Assembly: GCF_025947185.1 (NCBI RefSeq)
Contig: NZ_CP110001.1
Location: forward strand, 4,402,001-4,466,000
Source: Flavobacterium sp. N2038
Lineage (GTDB): Bacteria; Bacteroidota; Bacteroidia; Flavobacteriales; Flavobacteriaceae
Direction of reading: 5' to 3'
DNA: 64,000 bases
The notes under the pieces were generated by a model. The model was given only the letters and a program-made list of their open reading frames with translations, did no database searches and was not told where the DNA came from. The translations under genes and the position numbers were made by a program. Below, piece after piece: positions 18,832-28,395 of the stretch; the stretch's first letter is position 1, and the number at the start of each line of letters is the position of its first letter.

Positions 18832-19536
18832 ATGAAACATAAATGTATAATAGTTGATGACGAGCCTCTGGCAAGAGAATTAATTGCATCACACTTAGCC
18901 AATTTTGAAAATTTTGAGCTAATTGACTCTTTTGAGAATGCACTAAAAGCATATACTTTTTTAGAAAATAATGCAGTTGATCTTATTTTTTTAGATATAG
19001 AAATGCCGTTACTAAAAGGAAATGATTTTTTAAAAAAATTAAAAAATCCTCCTAAAGTAATTTTCACAACCGCTTACAGAGAATATGCTTTAGAAGGTTA
19101 TGAGCTTAATGTAATTGATTACCTTTTAAAACCAATTACTTTTGACCGCTTTTTTGTTTCAATCGAAAAATTCAGACAACTACAAACTCCTAAAAAAGAA
19201 AACAATTCAACGAATGAAAACTACATTTTTGTAACAAGCGGAAATAAAAACATCAAAATTATTCTGGATGAAATATTATTTATCGAAAGCCTGAAAGACT
19301 ATATTACAATTCATCTGGAAAATGAAAAATCATACCATATCAAACAAAATATTTCCGTTTTTGAAAAGCTCCTAAACTCCAACTTTGTTCGTGTTCATCG
19401 CTCATACATTATTCAGGCAAAAAAGCTGACTTCTTATTCTAAAAATGAAATTGAAATAAACTCAGTTGAAATCCCGATTGGGAATAGTTACAAAGAAAAC
19501 TGGTTAAATCATTTAGATACCATTATAGAAAAATAA
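18832..19536 (+). CDS. LytTR-family response regulator
   Basis: A 234-residue response regulator. The receiver domain (1-120) has the acidic pair DDE near residues 9-11, the phospho-acceptor Asp55 in IFLDIEMP and the Lys in YLLKPITF. The LytTR DNA-binding domain occupies about 130-234 (IIFVxSGNK-type start, ILFIESLKDYITIHL, FVRVHRSYII). It is the output partner of the kinase at 17630-18682. No target can be read from the sequence, though the neighbouring small lipoprotein and hypothetical gene are candidates by position. Confidence 0.93.
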   Translation: MKHKCIIVDDEPLARELIASHLANFENFELIDSFENALKAYTFLENNAVDLIFLDIEMPLLKGNDFLKKLKNPPKVIFTTAYREYALEGYELNVIDYLLKPITFDRFFVSIEKFRQLQTPKKENNSTNENYIFVTSGNKNIKIILDEILFIESLKDYITIHLENEKSYHIKQNISVFEKLLNSNFVRVHRSYIIQAKKLTSYSKNEIEINSVEIPIGNSYKENWLNHLDTIIEK

Positions 19537-19772
19537 CTTCCCGACAACCTTCTATTAAGCTTAGAGTAACCAAATCCAAACGTCATGTTTTTTGTTATTC
19601 TGCAGTCAGAACTTTCTTTTTTAACAGAACTAATTTTTAAAGCTGTTTCTATCATTACATTTTCATGTAGTTCTTCAGACCTTTTATCTCCTTTTGTTTG
19701 TTTCTTCTGGCAAGAAACAAGTAAAAACATCATTAAACCGATCGCACAAAGTATTTTATTCTTTTTAGACAA
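19509..19772 (-). CDS. Possible small lipoprotein
   Basis: An 87-residue reading frame with a convincing lipoprotein leader, KKNKILCAIGLMMFLLVSC, with the lipobox Cys at about 21, followed by a charged QKKQTKGDKRSEE stretch. It opens with TTG, and only internal ATGs exist within the leader. Its 3' end overlaps the response regulator gene by 28 bp on the opposite strand. I do not recognise the family. The leader is the main support; it could also be a decayed gene. Confidence 0.45.
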   Translation of the reverse strand: MSKKNKILCAIGLMMFLLVSCQKKQTKGDKRSEELHENVMIETALKISSVKKESSDCRITKNMTFGFGYSKLNRRLSGSYFSIMVSK

Positions 19773-19983
19773 TTAAAAAAAAACAGTTCTCCTTAATTAT
19801 TATTCCGCTTTTAATTTTAATTGTAATACTTTTCTTACCGCATTGATTTCTAACACGATACACTTGCAAAAAAACTTATTTTGCTGTTTTAAAAACTTCT
19901 AGCAGCATTTCGCAAAAAACCATCCCACTAAATTTGTCCTCAATAAATCAATCAACTTTTAAATAACTTAACACTTTAGTCAA

Positions 19984-20739
19984 ATGAGAAATCTAAACAA
20001 CATCCCTAAAGTAATATTGAAATCAAAAAGCATCGGAGCTCCAATTAACTTTAAATGGACGAAAAAGAAAATAGATGAACTATTAGATCCTTTAGAAACA
20101 ACAATAGATCTGGAGAATACTTTAATGCAAATTAATCACAAGGGTTCTATTGGATTAACTGCCGCACTATTAGAATGGATATATTGGCGTTTTACCGGAT
20201 ATACTCAATTTACTAATGATACTCAAAAACGGATTGAAGCACTTTGGTGTTCTATTGAAAATCGCGAGCAAACTAATCCTTTATTATTTGACACTGATCT
20301 TAACTTTCCAGCCTCAGGTTCTGTTAATGGTGCATTATGGATCGCATTAATGAATGTGAGAATGATTGATGTAAGATATAGAAAAGGCTCGTATTATTTA
20401 CAAAATGAACTGATCGGATTAGTATTACTGGCGCGTCATATTACTCCAAAAAAGAAAATATTCGACAATTGGTTTGCCCAAACTATAACAAATTTAATTC
20501 ATCTATATCCTTGTTCCTATAAAAATGCAGAACTGGACCAATCTGATGAAGCGGTATATGATTCTTCAAACGAAGCTGTTATTTCCCGTGAATTCTTTTT
20601 TGATGAAGGATTTAAATACACTATAGAAGCATCAGAGAATGCCATTCATAATTTTATCAATAATCTAAACGCTAAAGAAAATGCTTTTTTAAATCTTTTA
20701 CAAAAGCCTCATAATTGTAATAATTTTATTTTTAATTAA
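19984..20739 (+). CDS. Hypothetical protein, 251 residues
   Basis: I do not recognise this protein. It has no signal peptide or membrane segment and looks cytosolic, largely helical and rich in aromatic residues (LEWIYWRFTGYTQF; WFAQTITNLIHLYPC). The codon use and length support a real gene. It lies between the LytS/LytTR system and convergent rsmG. The weak hairpin at 20742-20775 follows it. A contact-toxin immunity or accessory role is conceivable from its solitary, lineage-specific look, but nothing in the sequence shows this. Confidence 0.7.
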   Translation: MRNLNNIPKVILKSKSIGAPINFKWTKKKIDELLDPLETTIDLENTLMQINHKGSIGLTAALLEWIYWRFTGYTQFTNDTQKRIEALWCSIENREQTNPLLFDTDLNFPASGSVNGALWIALMNVRMIDVRYRKGSYYLQNELIGLVLLARHITPKKKIFDNWFAQTITNLIHLYPCSYKNAELDQSDEAVYDSSNEAVISREFFFDEGFKYTIEASENAIHNFINNLNAKENAFLNLLQKPHNCNNFIFN

Positions 20740-20741
20740 AA

Positions 20742-20775
20742 TAACCCGGGCAGAACATACATTCTAACCGGGTTA
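20742..20775. terminator. Hairpin between convergent genes
   Basis: TAACCCGG (20742-20749) pairs with CCGGGTTA (20768-20775). Only a weak T-run follows on either strand, so terminator activity is uncertain. Confidence 0.45.
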
Positions 20776-20795
20776 CTAAATTTATATTGCTCAGC

Positions 20796-21425
20796 TTAAA
20801 CTTTAAACTTCAAAGGGAGATGTACCACTTTCTTTGTTTCAAAAAACTCATCATCAAATATTTCTGCCAAATCGTATAGCGTTGCGCTTGGAAAACTATT
20901 TAGTTCTTCACTCAAATCACCGCCTTTTAAATATAGAATACCGTTTTTTAAAGTGTGTTTATGTTGCTTTTTGATTTTGTCTTTTATCCAGGAAACAAAA
21001 TCAGGCATATTGGTTACAGCCCGGCTTACAATAAAATCGAAATCCCCTTTTACCAATTCAGCACGCTTTTGTTCCGCTTTTACGTTCTTTAATTCTAATG
21101 CATCAACAACACCCTGAACCACTTTAATTTTCTTTGCAATCACATCAATCAAATAAAAACGTGTTTCAGGAAAAAGAATCGCTAACGGGATTCCCGGAAA
21201 TCCACCACCAGTTCCAACATCCAAAACTGTTGCTCCAGGTTCAAATTTCATAATTTTAGCAATTCCTAAAGAATGCAAAATGTGTTTTGTATATAAGGAA
21301 TCAATGTCTTTTCTAGAAATCACATTGATTTTTTCATTCCAATCGTGGTACAAAAAGTCTAATTTTTGAAATTGTTCGATTTGAAGATCGGTCAAATCAG
21401 GAAAATATTTCAATATCTCATCCAT
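20796..21425 (-). CDS. rsmG: 16S rRNA (guanine-527-N7)-methyltransferase
   Basis: A 209-residue enzyme that methylates G527 of 16S rRNA with SAM. The GidB/RsmG signature includes NVISRKDIDSLYTKHILHSL, the SAM-binding loop VLDVGTGGGFPGIPLAI and DFIVSRAV. The length is normal for the family. A minus-strand -7 box TACTTTTG (21442-21449) lies 17 bases upstream and divergent from the desaturase promoter. Confidence 0.96.
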   Translation of the reverse strand: MDEILKYFPDLTDLQIEQFQKLDFLYHDWNEKINVISRKDIDSLYTKHILHSLGIAKIMKFEPGATVLDVGTGGGFPGIPLAILFPETRFYLIDVIAKKIKVVQGVVDALELKNVKAEQKRAELVKGDFDFIVSRAVTNMPDFVSWIKDKIKKQHKHTLKNGILYLKGGDLSEELNSFPSATLYDLAEIFDDEFFETKKVVHLPLKFKV

Positions 21426-21441
21426 TGCTCTAAATTTTTAA

Positions 21442-21449
21442 CAAAAGTA
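21442..21449 (-). promoter_or_regulatory. rsmG -7 promoter box
   Basis: TACTTTTG on the minus strand matches TAnnTTTG. Confidence 0.5.
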
Positions 21450-21480
21450 CTACTTTACGATTGAAATATTTAACTCAATT

Positions 21481-21513
21481 TTGCAAATTGAAAATTTATA
21501 ATAATTACCTTTG
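21481..21513 (+). promoter_or_regulatory. Fatty acid desaturase promoter
   Basis: TTG at 21481-21483 and TACCTTTG at 21506-21513 are 22 bp apart, within the Bacteroidota -33/-7 range. The ATG follows 20 nt later. Confidence 0.6.
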
Positions 21514-21532
21514 AAAACTATTTAAATTAATT

Positions 21533-22630
21533 ATGAATAACACTGCACCAACATTTGCAAGACAAGACAATCTGAAGTTTTTCAGAACGCTTAACTCTCG
21601 CGTAAACAATTATTTCAAAGAAAATAATATCAAAAAAACCGGGAACTGGAAATTACATTTAAAAGCCGTTATTCTATTTGCAGTTTTTTTAACTCCTTAT
21701 TTTTTAATTCTTACACTGAACATGCCTTTTTGGGTAATGTTACTATTGTCAATTGTTATTGGAATTGGAATGGCCGGAGTTGGTATGAATGTGATGCACG
21801 ATGGTAATCATGGATCTTATTCTACAAAAAACTGGATTAATAAATTCATGGGAGGAACTATTTATGTCCTTGCAGGAAATGTTTACAACTGGCAAGTACA
21901 ACATAATGTACTTCATCATACTTATACTAATATTCCGGGACATGATGAAGATCTGGATGCAGGGAGAATTATCCGCTTTACACAAGATGCAAAATGGCAT
22001 AGTTTTCACCGTTTTCAACATTATTATTCTGTTTTCTTATATGGTCTTTTGACTTTCAATTGGGCAATTACTACCGATTTTAAGCAAATGAGAAACTATT
22101 TGAAAAGGAAACTATCCTACGGAGAACCAAAAAGCCCTAAAATTCTTTGGACAACTTTAATCATTACAAAAATCATATATGTTTCAATCTGGATTGTTTT
22201 ACCAATTGTAATTGGAATTACATGGTGGAAAGTTCTTATTGGTTTTTTTGTAATGCACTACACTGCCGGATTAATTTTAAGTGTTGTATTTCAGTTAGCA
22301 CACGTTGTAGAACATACTACAAATCCTTCACCAAACGAATTAGGAGAAATGGAAAACACCTGGGCGATTCACCAACTATTTACTACTACTAACTTTGCTC
22401 CAAAAAATGCAATTGTAAACTGGTATACCGGTGGGCTAAATCATCAAATCGAACATCATATTTTTCCAAATATCAGTCATATTCATTACGGTAAAATTGC
22501 ACAAATCGTTAAAGAAACTGCAAAAGAATGTAATTTACCATATTATGAATACAAAACGATGCGAAGCGCTATTGTTGCTCACTTCAAACATTTACGAGAT
22601 CTTGGGATGAAACCAGAATTATCACTTTAA
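21533..22630 (+). CDS. Membrane fatty acid (acyl-CoA/acyl-lipid) desaturase
   Basis: A 365-residue integral membrane di-iron desaturase that would insert a double bond in acyl chains and tune membrane fluidity. The three histidine boxes are present: HDGNH (89-93), HNVLHH (124-129) and NHQIEHHIFPN near 305-315, the last with Gln before the His pair as in front-end-type enzymes. Hydrophobic pairs lie around 44-85 and 200-260. No fused cytochrome b5 domain is present. Regiospecificity cannot be told. It has its own -33/-7 promoter. Confidence 0.92.
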   Translation: MNNTAPTFARQDNLKFFRTLNSRVNNYFKENNIKKTGNWKLHLKAVILFAVFLTPYFLILTLNMPFWVMLLLSIVIGIGMAGVGMNVMHDGNHGSYSTKNWINKFMGGTIYVLAGNVYNWQVQHNVLHHTYTNIPGHDEDLDAGRIIRFTQDAKWHSFHRFQHYYSVFLYGLLTFNWAITTDFKQMRNYLKRKLSYGEPKSPKILWTTLIITKIIYVSIWIVLPIVIGITWWKVLIGFFVMHYTAGLILSVVFQLAHVVEHTTNPSPNELGEMENTWAIHQLFTTTNFAPKNAIVNWYTGGLNHQIEHHIFPNISHIHYGKIAQIVKETAKECNLPYYEYKTMRSAIVAHFKHLRDLGMKPELSL

Positions 22631-22701
22631 ACTAAAAAATCTATTAATAATTAACCCTCCTTGATTAGCGTAGAAAATTAAGGACATTCAAAAAATTTAT
22701 A

Positions 22702-23892
22702 ATGAATCATATTCTTTCGGACAGAATCAACAACTTAGCAACTTCACAAACATTAGCAATGGCTGCTTTGGCCCGCGAATTAAAAGCACAAGGAAAAGAC
22801 ATTATTAGTTTAAGTTTAGGCGAGCCTGATTTCAACACGCCTGATTTCATTAAAGAAGCTGTAAAAAAAGCAGTCGATGAAAATTACAGTACTTACTCTC
22901 CAGTTGAAGGTTTTTTAGAATTAAGAGAAGCAATTTGCAGAAAATTTAAAAGAGATAACAACCTGGAGTACAAACCAACTCAAATCGTTGTTTCTACAGG
23001 AGCAAAACAATCGTTATACAACATTGCACAAGTAATGTTAAACGATGGTGACGAGGTTATTTTACCAGCACCTTATTGGGTTTCTTATTTCGAAATCGTA
23101 AAACTTTCTGGTGGAGTTCCTGTTGAAGTTCCAACATCTGTAGAAACTGATTTCAAAATCACACCAGAACAATTAGAGGCTGCAATTACACCAAAAACAA
23201 AAATGATGTGGTTTTCTTCTCCTTGTAATCCATCAGGATCTGTATACAGCAGAGAAGAATTAACAGCCCTTGCAAAAGTTTTAGAAAAACACCCAAATAT
23301 ATATGTAGTTGCTGACGAAATTTATGAGCATATCAATTTCTCAGGAACTTTCTGTAGTATTGGTTCAATCCCGGGAATGTTAGAAAAAACAATTACTGTA
23401 AATGGAGTTGCAAAAGCATTTGCAATGACTGGATACAGAATTGGTTATATCGGAGCTCCTGAATTTATCGCAAAAGCATGTACAAAAATCCAGGGACAAG
23501 TAACCTCTGGTGCAAACTCTGTAGCACAACGAGCTACAATCACGGCTGTTGACGCTGATCCAAGCGTTTTAAACCACATGGTTCAGGCTTTCCACACTCG
23601 TAGAGATTTAGTAGTTGGATTGCTAAAAGAAATTCCAGGTGTAAAAATCAATGTTCCGGAAGGAGCTTTCTACGTATTCCCAGACGTTTCTTCATTCTTT
23701 GGAAAAACATTAAGAGGAACTGAGATTAAAGATGCAAACGACGTTTCTATGTATCTTTTAGCAGAAGCAAACGTTGCAACCGTAACAGGAGATGCTTTTG
23801 GAAATCCAAATTGTATTCGTTTCTCTTACGCAACAAGCGACGATATTTTAAAAGAAGCACTACGCAGAATCAAAGAAGCTTTGACTGCATAA
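22702..23892 (+). CDS. Class I/II pyridoxal-phosphate aminotransferase (aspartate aminotransferase type)
   Basis: A 396-residue PLP enzyme of fold type I. SLGEPDFNTPDFIKEAV, STGAKQSLYNIAQ, SSPCNPSGSVYS (Asn for the cofactor), VVADEIYEHI (Asp for the pyridine N) and NGVAKAFAMTGYRIGYIG (Schiff-base Lys near 239) match subgroup I-gamma aspartate/prephenate aminotransferases. It probably interconverts aspartate and oxaloacetate, although specificity for aromatic or other substrates cannot be excluded. A strong terminator follows. Confidence 0.92.
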   Translation: MNHILSDRINNLATSQTLAMAALARELKAQGKDIISLSLGEPDFNTPDFIKEAVKKAVDENYSTYSPVEGFLELREAICRKFKRDNNLEYKPTQIVVSTGAKQSLYNIAQVMLNDGDEVILPAPYWVSYFEIVKLSGGVPVEVPTSVETDFKITPEQLEAAITPKTKMMWFSSPCNPSGSVYSREELTALAKVLEKHPNIYVVADEIYEHINFSGTFCSIGSIPGMLEKTITVNGVAKAFAMTGYRIGYIGAPEFIAKACTKIQGQVTSGANSVAQRATITAVDADPSVLNHMVQAFHTRRDLVVGLLKEIPGVKINVPEGAFYVFPDVSSFFGKTLRGTEIKDANDVSMYLLAEANVATVTGDAFGNPNCIRFSYATSDDILKEALRRIKEALTA

Positions 23893-23913
23893 CAATATTC
23901 TAAGTTTTATTAA

Positions 23914-23968
23914 AAACGGCTTAAGGTTCAAAAGTTTCATCACTTTTATACTTTAAGCTGTTTTTTTT
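23914..23968 (+). terminator. Terminator of the aminotransferase gene
   Basis: AAACGGCTTAAGG pairs with CTTTAAGCTGTTT (with G-U pairs), with an inner AAAAGT/ACTTTT stem, followed by eight T. A repeat element begins at the end of the T-run. Confidence 0.8.
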
Positions 23969-24080
23969 ATGGGATTATTTTGGGCGTGAGCCTGTCCCGA
24001 TAGCTATCAGGAGGCTATCCGCTTCAAGTCCTCGCACTTCCTTCGTCAGGCTGTGGGCTTTCCACTACTATCCCTCACGC
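23966..24080 (-). repeat. GATAG/GGATAGC hairpin repeat, copy A
   Basis: Read on the minus strand, the element has GCGTGAG (24074-24080), GGGATAGTAGTGGAAA, a variable imperfect hairpin, TTGAAGCGGATAGC, a second hairpin containing a near-copy of TCCCGATAGCTATCGGGA, and CTCACGC (23984-23990) closing a 7-bp outer stem. It ends in CCCATAAAAAAAA, which is the T-run of the aminotransferase terminator. Copies B and C are at 34530-34649 and 60694-60800. Confidence 0.7.
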
Positions 24081-24195
24081 AAAACGGTATGCGAGAAAAT
24101 TTTCATTTCAATAAACTAAATCCTCTTTTGTGTTTTATTAAAAACTGAAATATTATATTTTTATGTCAAAATAAAACAAGACAAAATAGTATCTC

Positions 24196-24741
24196 ATGAA
24201 AAAAGTAATTTTAGATTTAGCGGTAACCTTAGACGGTTTTATTGAAGGTCTAAATGGAGAAATTGATTGGTGCATTATGGATGATGACATGGATTTTGAT
24301 GGATTCTTATCAAGCATCGATACTATTTTTTATGGCCGGGTAAGCTATGATGCATGGGGCAATTTTCAACCGGATGCAAATGCAGATTCAACCGAACAAA
24401 TGCTTTGGAAAGGAGTTCATTCAAAGAACAAGTATGTCTTTTCAAGTCAAAATAGACAAGATAATAATGCAATTTTCATCAATTCTGACATTACAAATAC
24501 AGTAAATGAGATTAAAAATCAATCAGGAGGCGATATTTGGCTGTATGGCGGGGCAAGTCTTATTAAAACTTTTATTCAATTAAATCTTATTGATACCTAT
24601 AGAATATCAGTTCATCCTATTGCTTTAGGAAGAGGCAAACCATTATTTGAAGACTTAAAAGAACAACTTGAATTAACATTACTTAAAAGCAATATTTTCA
24701 AATCTGGAGTGGTCCAGCTTATTTACAAGCCAACCAAATAA
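24196..24741 (+). CDS. Dihydrofolate reductase family (RibD C-terminal-like) protein
   Basis: A 181-residue protein of the RibD_C/DHFR-like fold. It opens with KKVILDLAVTLDGFIEGLNGEIDW, typical of the YyaP/YwjB-type group. It also has FYGRVSYDAWG, the nucleotide-binding IWLYGGASLIKTFIQL and SVHPIALGRGKPLFEDL. It probably binds NADPH, but members of this stand-alone group have no settled substrate. It is transcribed alone after the repeat-rich gap. Confidence 0.88.
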   Translation: MKKVILDLAVTLDGFIEGLNGEIDWCIMDDDMDFDGFLSSIDTIFYGRVSYDAWGNFQPDANADSTEQMLWKGVHSKNKYVFSSQNRQDNNAIFINSDITNTVNEIKNQSGGDIWLYGGASLIKTFIQLNLIDTYRISVHPIALGRGKPLFEDLKEQLELTLLKSNIFKSGVVQLIYKPTK

Positions 24742-24880
24742 ACAAAAACTTCATTTATCATCATTCCATATTAAGTTAACAATTTCAAAAAAATCCCTCT
24801 ATCATTAGCAAACTCGAATATTTTATAAGACCTTTGCACACTTTTTTTCGGGAATACCACAAAAGTCTAAAGTTTTAGAA

Positions 24881-26755
24881 ATGAAGAAGAAAATCGAAAT
24901 ATTAGCTCCTGCTAAAGATTTAATTGGAGGAATGGCCGCCATAAACAGTGGTGCCGATGCAGTTTATATTGGTGCACCGCAATTTGGAGCACGTTCTAAT
25001 GCCAACAACTCTATTGAAGATGTTGCTGCGTTAGTACAATATGCGCATTTATTTAACGCTCAGGTTTTTGTTGTTATGAATACGATTTTGTACGACAACG
25101 AACTTGAAACCTGTCGCTCAATGATCTGGGAGTTATACGATATAGGTGTTGATGCACTGATTATTCAGGATATGGCAATTATGGAAATGGACTTACCTCC
25201 TATCGTACTTCACGCCAGCACACAAGCCAATAATCGTGATGCTGACAAAATTAAATTCCTTAAAGATGCCGGAATTAAACGTGTGGTTTTAGCCCGTGAG
25301 TTGAATTTGCATCAAATTAAAACGATTTACGACGAAGCTGATGTTGAATTAGAATTTTTCGTAACCGGAGCTTTATGTGTTTCTTTTAGCGGAAACTGTT
25401 ATATGAGTGTGGCAAATGGAGAACGCAGCGCCAACCGTGGTTCTTGTGCTCAAAACTGTCGTTTACCTTATAACTTAATCGACGGAAACGGAGAAACTTT
25501 AATCAGAAACAGTCACTTGCTTTCGATTAAAGATTTAGATATTTCAGATCAGATTCCAAATTTGATCGAAGCCGGAATCGTTTCCTTTAAAATTGAAGGA
25601 CGTTTGAAAGATGTGGTTTACGTAAAAAACAACGTATCTTATTTACGTCAAAAACTAGACAGTTATTTAGAAGGCGAAGGAAGCGAAAAATACATGAAAG
25701 CTTCTTCCGGAACTTGTACTTATACTTTTGATTCCTCTTTAAACAGAACCTTCAATCGTGGTTATACGGATTATTTCGTAAACGAAAGACACAGCTCGAT
25801 TGGTTCTTGGGAAAGCCCAAAATCAAAAGGTCAATATATTGGTAAATTAATTAGAACGGTTGGAAACGCTTACGAAATTGAAAACGGCGAATTATTAAAC
25901 AACGGTGATGGACTTTGTTTCATCAACGAAAATAACGAAGCTGACGGAATCTACGTAAACAAAGCCGAAAACGGTAAAATTTACCCGAACGTTCTAAAAG
26001 AAGTAAAAGATGGAACTTTCATCTATAGAAATAACGACGCTGCTTTCATCAAAATTGTAGAAAGAGAAGACAGTGCTGTTCGTAAATTAAGCACAACTTT
26101 ATTACTTACTGAAACTGAAACTGGTTTCGAATTAATCGCAACTGATGAAGATGGAAATGTAAGCACTGTTAATTTAGAACACGCAAAAGAACAGACAAAA
26201 ACGGGCGAATCAATCGAAGAAAATATTAAAACACAATTAGCAAAAACTGGTTTTACACCTTATACTGCTAATGAAATCAACATTATGTTTTCTCAAAACT
26301 GGTTCCTTCCTATTTCAAAAATCAACGAAATGCGAAGAACAGTTTACGATCAATTGACTGAAATTCGTTTGGCAAATTACAAACGTGAAGAACATCAATT
26401 GGTAAAAACGTCACATCCGTATCCTGAAACCAAATTGGATTTTATGTACAACGTTTCGAACAAAACCGCTCGTAAATTCTACGAACGTCACGGTGTAACT
26501 GAAATCGAAAAAGCATTCGAATTACAATGGGATCCAGGAAAATCTCGTGTAATGACAACCAAATATTGCATCAAATACGAATTAAAAAAATGTCCGATAC
26601 ACCAAAAAGATATAGTAGGTGTTAAGGTAAAAGAACCATTGGTATTGAAGCAAGGCGAACTTGAATACAAACTAAAATTCAACTGCAAACCTTGCGAAAT
26701 GGAAATCTGGGAAAAAGATGCTGAATTTGAGATTGAAGAAGATCATTTTCATTAA
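24881..26755 (+). CDS. U32 family peptidase / tRNA hydroxylation-type protein
   Basis: A 624-residue protein of the U32 family. EILAPAKDLIGGMAAINSGADAVYIG starts the TIM-barrel-like domain. ELEFFVTGALCVSFSGNCYMS is the family signature, and RGSCAQNCRLPY adds cysteines that probably help bind an iron-sulfur cluster. The extended C-terminal region ends in a Cys-rich tail (TTKYCIKYELKKCP; FNCKPCEME). Related proteins (TrhP/YegQ, RlhA) hydroxylate tRNA or rRNA rather than cleave protein. Which of these applies here is not decidable by eye. Confidence 0.9.
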   Translation: MKKKIEILAPAKDLIGGMAAINSGADAVYIGAPQFGARSNANNSIEDVAALVQYAHLFNAQVFVVMNTILYDNELETCRSMIWELYDIGVDALIIQDMAIMEMDLPPIVLHASTQANNRDADKIKFLKDAGIKRVVLARELNLHQIKTIYDEADVELEFFVTGALCVSFSGNCYMSVANGERSANRGSCAQNCRLPYNLIDGNGETLIRNSHLLSIKDLDISDQIPNLIEAGIVSFKIEGRLKDVVYVKNNVSYLRQKLDSYLEGEGSEKYMKASSGTCTYTFDSSLNRTFNRGYTDYFVNERHSSIGSWESPKSKGQYIGKLIRTVGNAYEIENGELLNNGDGLCFINENNEADGIYVNKAENGKIYPNVLKEVKDGTFIYRNNDAAFIKIVEREDSAVRKLSTTLLLTETETGFELIATDEDGNVSTVNLEHAKEQTKTGESIEENIKTQLAKTGFTPYTANEINIMFSQNWFLPISKINEMRRTVYDQLTEIRLANYKREEHQLVKTSHPYPETKLDFMYNVSNKTARKFYERHGVTEIEKAFELQWDPGKSRVMTTKYCIKYELKKCPIHQKDIVGVKVKEPLVLKQGELEYKLKFNCKPCEMEIWEKDAEFEIEEDHFH

Positions 26756-26760
26756 ATAGT

Positions 26761-26903
26761 TTAACCGCAAAGAGCGCAAAGTTATACGCAAGGTTCGCAA
26801 AGATTTTAAAATAATCTTTGCGAACCTTTGCTTTTACTTAAAAACAAAACCTTGCGTTCTTCGCGTTCCCGATAGCTATCGGGATTGGGGACTTTGCGGT
26901 TAA
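26761..26903. repeat. Long nested inverted repeat of the CGCAAAG family
   Basis: The outer arms TTAACCGCAAAG (26761-26772) and CTTTGCGGTTAA (26892-26903) are exact complements. Inside, GGTTCGCAAAGATT forms a near-perfect hairpin at 26789-26826, and the palindrome TCCCGATAGCTATCGGGA lies at 26867-26884. It starts 5 bases after the U32 stop. Confidence 0.75.
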
Positions 26904-26926
26904 ATATCCTGCTATTCCCCCAATCT

Positions 26927-27026
26927 TGTCATTTCGACGGAGGAGAAATCTTCGCAAGTAACTCCGTTCCAATAAGCCAATCTTTATAGAGCTACTAGTG
27001 GAGATTTCTCCTCCGTCGAAATGACA
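26927..27026. repeat. Inverted repeat of the GAGGAGAAAT family
   Basis: TGTCATTTCGACGGAGGAGA (from 26927) has a near-exact reverse complement ending at 27026. A single related half occurs at about 60847-60886, and a more diverged one from 34360. Confidence 0.7.
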
Positions 27027-27232
27027 AACTGCATGGTTACTTAATGCAAAAAATTAAATCCTCACTTAAATTAAATCTGCTCGATTTGCAAAATCTACGA
27101 GAAAACTCTTTACACTCATTTCTTTACCTTAAAAACAAAAACTTAGCGTTCTTTGCGTAAATCTTTGTGAACTTCGCGGTTAAAAAAAGCTTTTTCGTTA
27201 CTTTTACTACTCAAACATTACAACACTCCAAA

Positions 27233-28393
27233 ATGAAAATACTACTCCTGGGTTCAGGCGAATTAGGCAAAGAATTTGTCATTGCCGCGCAACGAATCGG
27301 ACAAACCATAATTGCAGTTGACAGTTACGAAAACGCACCAGCAATGCAGGTTGCTCATGGTTTTGAAGTCATCAATATGCTTGACGGAGAAGCCCTCGAC
27401 CGAATCGTAGCCAAACACCAACCAGATTTTATAGTTCCTGAAATAGAAGCCATTCGTACCGAACGTTTTTACGATTACGAAAAACAAGGAATCACTGTTG
27501 TTCCTTCTGCGAAAGCAGCAAACTTTACTATGAATCGCAAAGCCATTCGTGATTTAGCATCAAAAGAACTTGGACTAAGAACAGCAAAATATCAATATGC
27601 AACTTCAGCAGAAGAACTTCAAAAAGCTGTTCAGGAAGTTGGAATTCCGTGTGTGGTAAAACCTTTAATGTCTTCATCCGGAAAAGGACAATCAACAATC
27701 AAAACCGAAAGTGACATTGAAAAAGCCTGGCAATATGCCGTAGCAGGTTCGCGTGGTGATGTTATCGAAGTTATTGTAGAAGCTTTTGTTAATTTTGATT
27801 CAGAAATTACGCTTTTAACGATTACTCAAAATAATAATCCAACTTTGTTTTGTGCTCCAATTGGCCACAGACAAGAACGTGGCGATTATCAGGAAAGCTG
27901 GCAGCCTGCTTTAGTTTCAGACAAAGATCTGTACGAAGCTCAGGATATGGCCGAAAAAATCACTGAAGCGCTTGGCGGTGCCGGACTTTTTGGCGTTGAA
28001 TTTTTCCTGACCAACGAAGGCGTTTATTTCTCTGAACTTTCTCCACGACCACACGATACCGGAATGGTAACTTTGGCAGGAACGCAAAATTTCAACGAAT
28101 TCGAATTGCATTTAAGAGCCATTTTAAGCCTTCCAATTTTTGAAATTACTTTAGAAAAAGCCGGAGCGAGTGCCGTAATTTTAGCATCAGAAGATTCAAC
28201 AAATCCAACTTTCAGTGGAATCGAAAAAGTAGCGGCTTTACCAAAAACCGATTTTAGGATTTTCGGCAAACCTACTTCAAGACCTTACCGCAGAATGGGA
28301 GTCGTTTTAAGTCAAGATACTCTTTCGACTCCAATAAACGAAGTAATCGAACGCGCCAAAGAAACGGCGAAATTAATAACTGTAAATTCTTAA
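27233..28393 (+). CDS. purT: Formate-dependent phosphoribosylglycinamide formyltransferase
   Basis: A 386-residue ATP-grasp enzyme that makes formyl-GAR from GAR, formate and ATP, the folate-independent third step of purine synthesis. The pre-ATP-grasp motif [39 protein letters not shown] (ATP-binding), [15 protein letters not shown] and [28 protein letters not shown] are all diagnostic. The reading from a GTG at 27167 would run through repeat sequence; the ATG at 27233 fits the family start. It is followed two bases later by the DUF6370 gene. Confidence 0.96.
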   Translation: MKILLLGSGELGKEFVIAAQRIGQTIIAVDSYENAPAMQVAHGFEVINMLDGEALDRIVAKHQPDFIVPEIEAIRTERFYDYEKQGITVVPSAKAANFTMNRKAIRDLASKELGLRTAKYQYATSAEELQKAVQEVGIPCVVKPLMSSSGKGQSTIKTESDIEKAWQYAVAGSRGDVIEVIVEAFVNFDSEITLLTITQNNNPTLFCAPIGHRQERGDYQESWQPALVSDKDLYEAQDMAEKITEALGGAGLFGVEFFLTNEGVYFSELSPRPHDTGMVTLAGTQNFNEFELHLRAILSLPIFEITLEKAGASAVILASEDSTNPTFSGIEKVAALPKTDFRIFGKPTSRPYRRMGVVLSQDTLSTPINEVIERAKETAKLITVNS

Positions 28394-28395
28394 CT

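Larger units (their letters stand above)
26756..27232. other. Repeat-filled interval before purT
   Basis: No gene. It holds the nested CGCAAAG-family inverted repeat (26761-26903), a GAGGAGAAAT-family inverted repeat (26927-27026) and a third CGCAAAG-type half repeat near 27142-27183 that ends just before purT. Confidence 0.7.

Noticed and set aside
27167..27232. Longer N-terminus for purT from a GTG
   Set aside because: The extension is translated repeat DNA, and the pre-ATP-grasp motif follows directly after the ATG at 27233.
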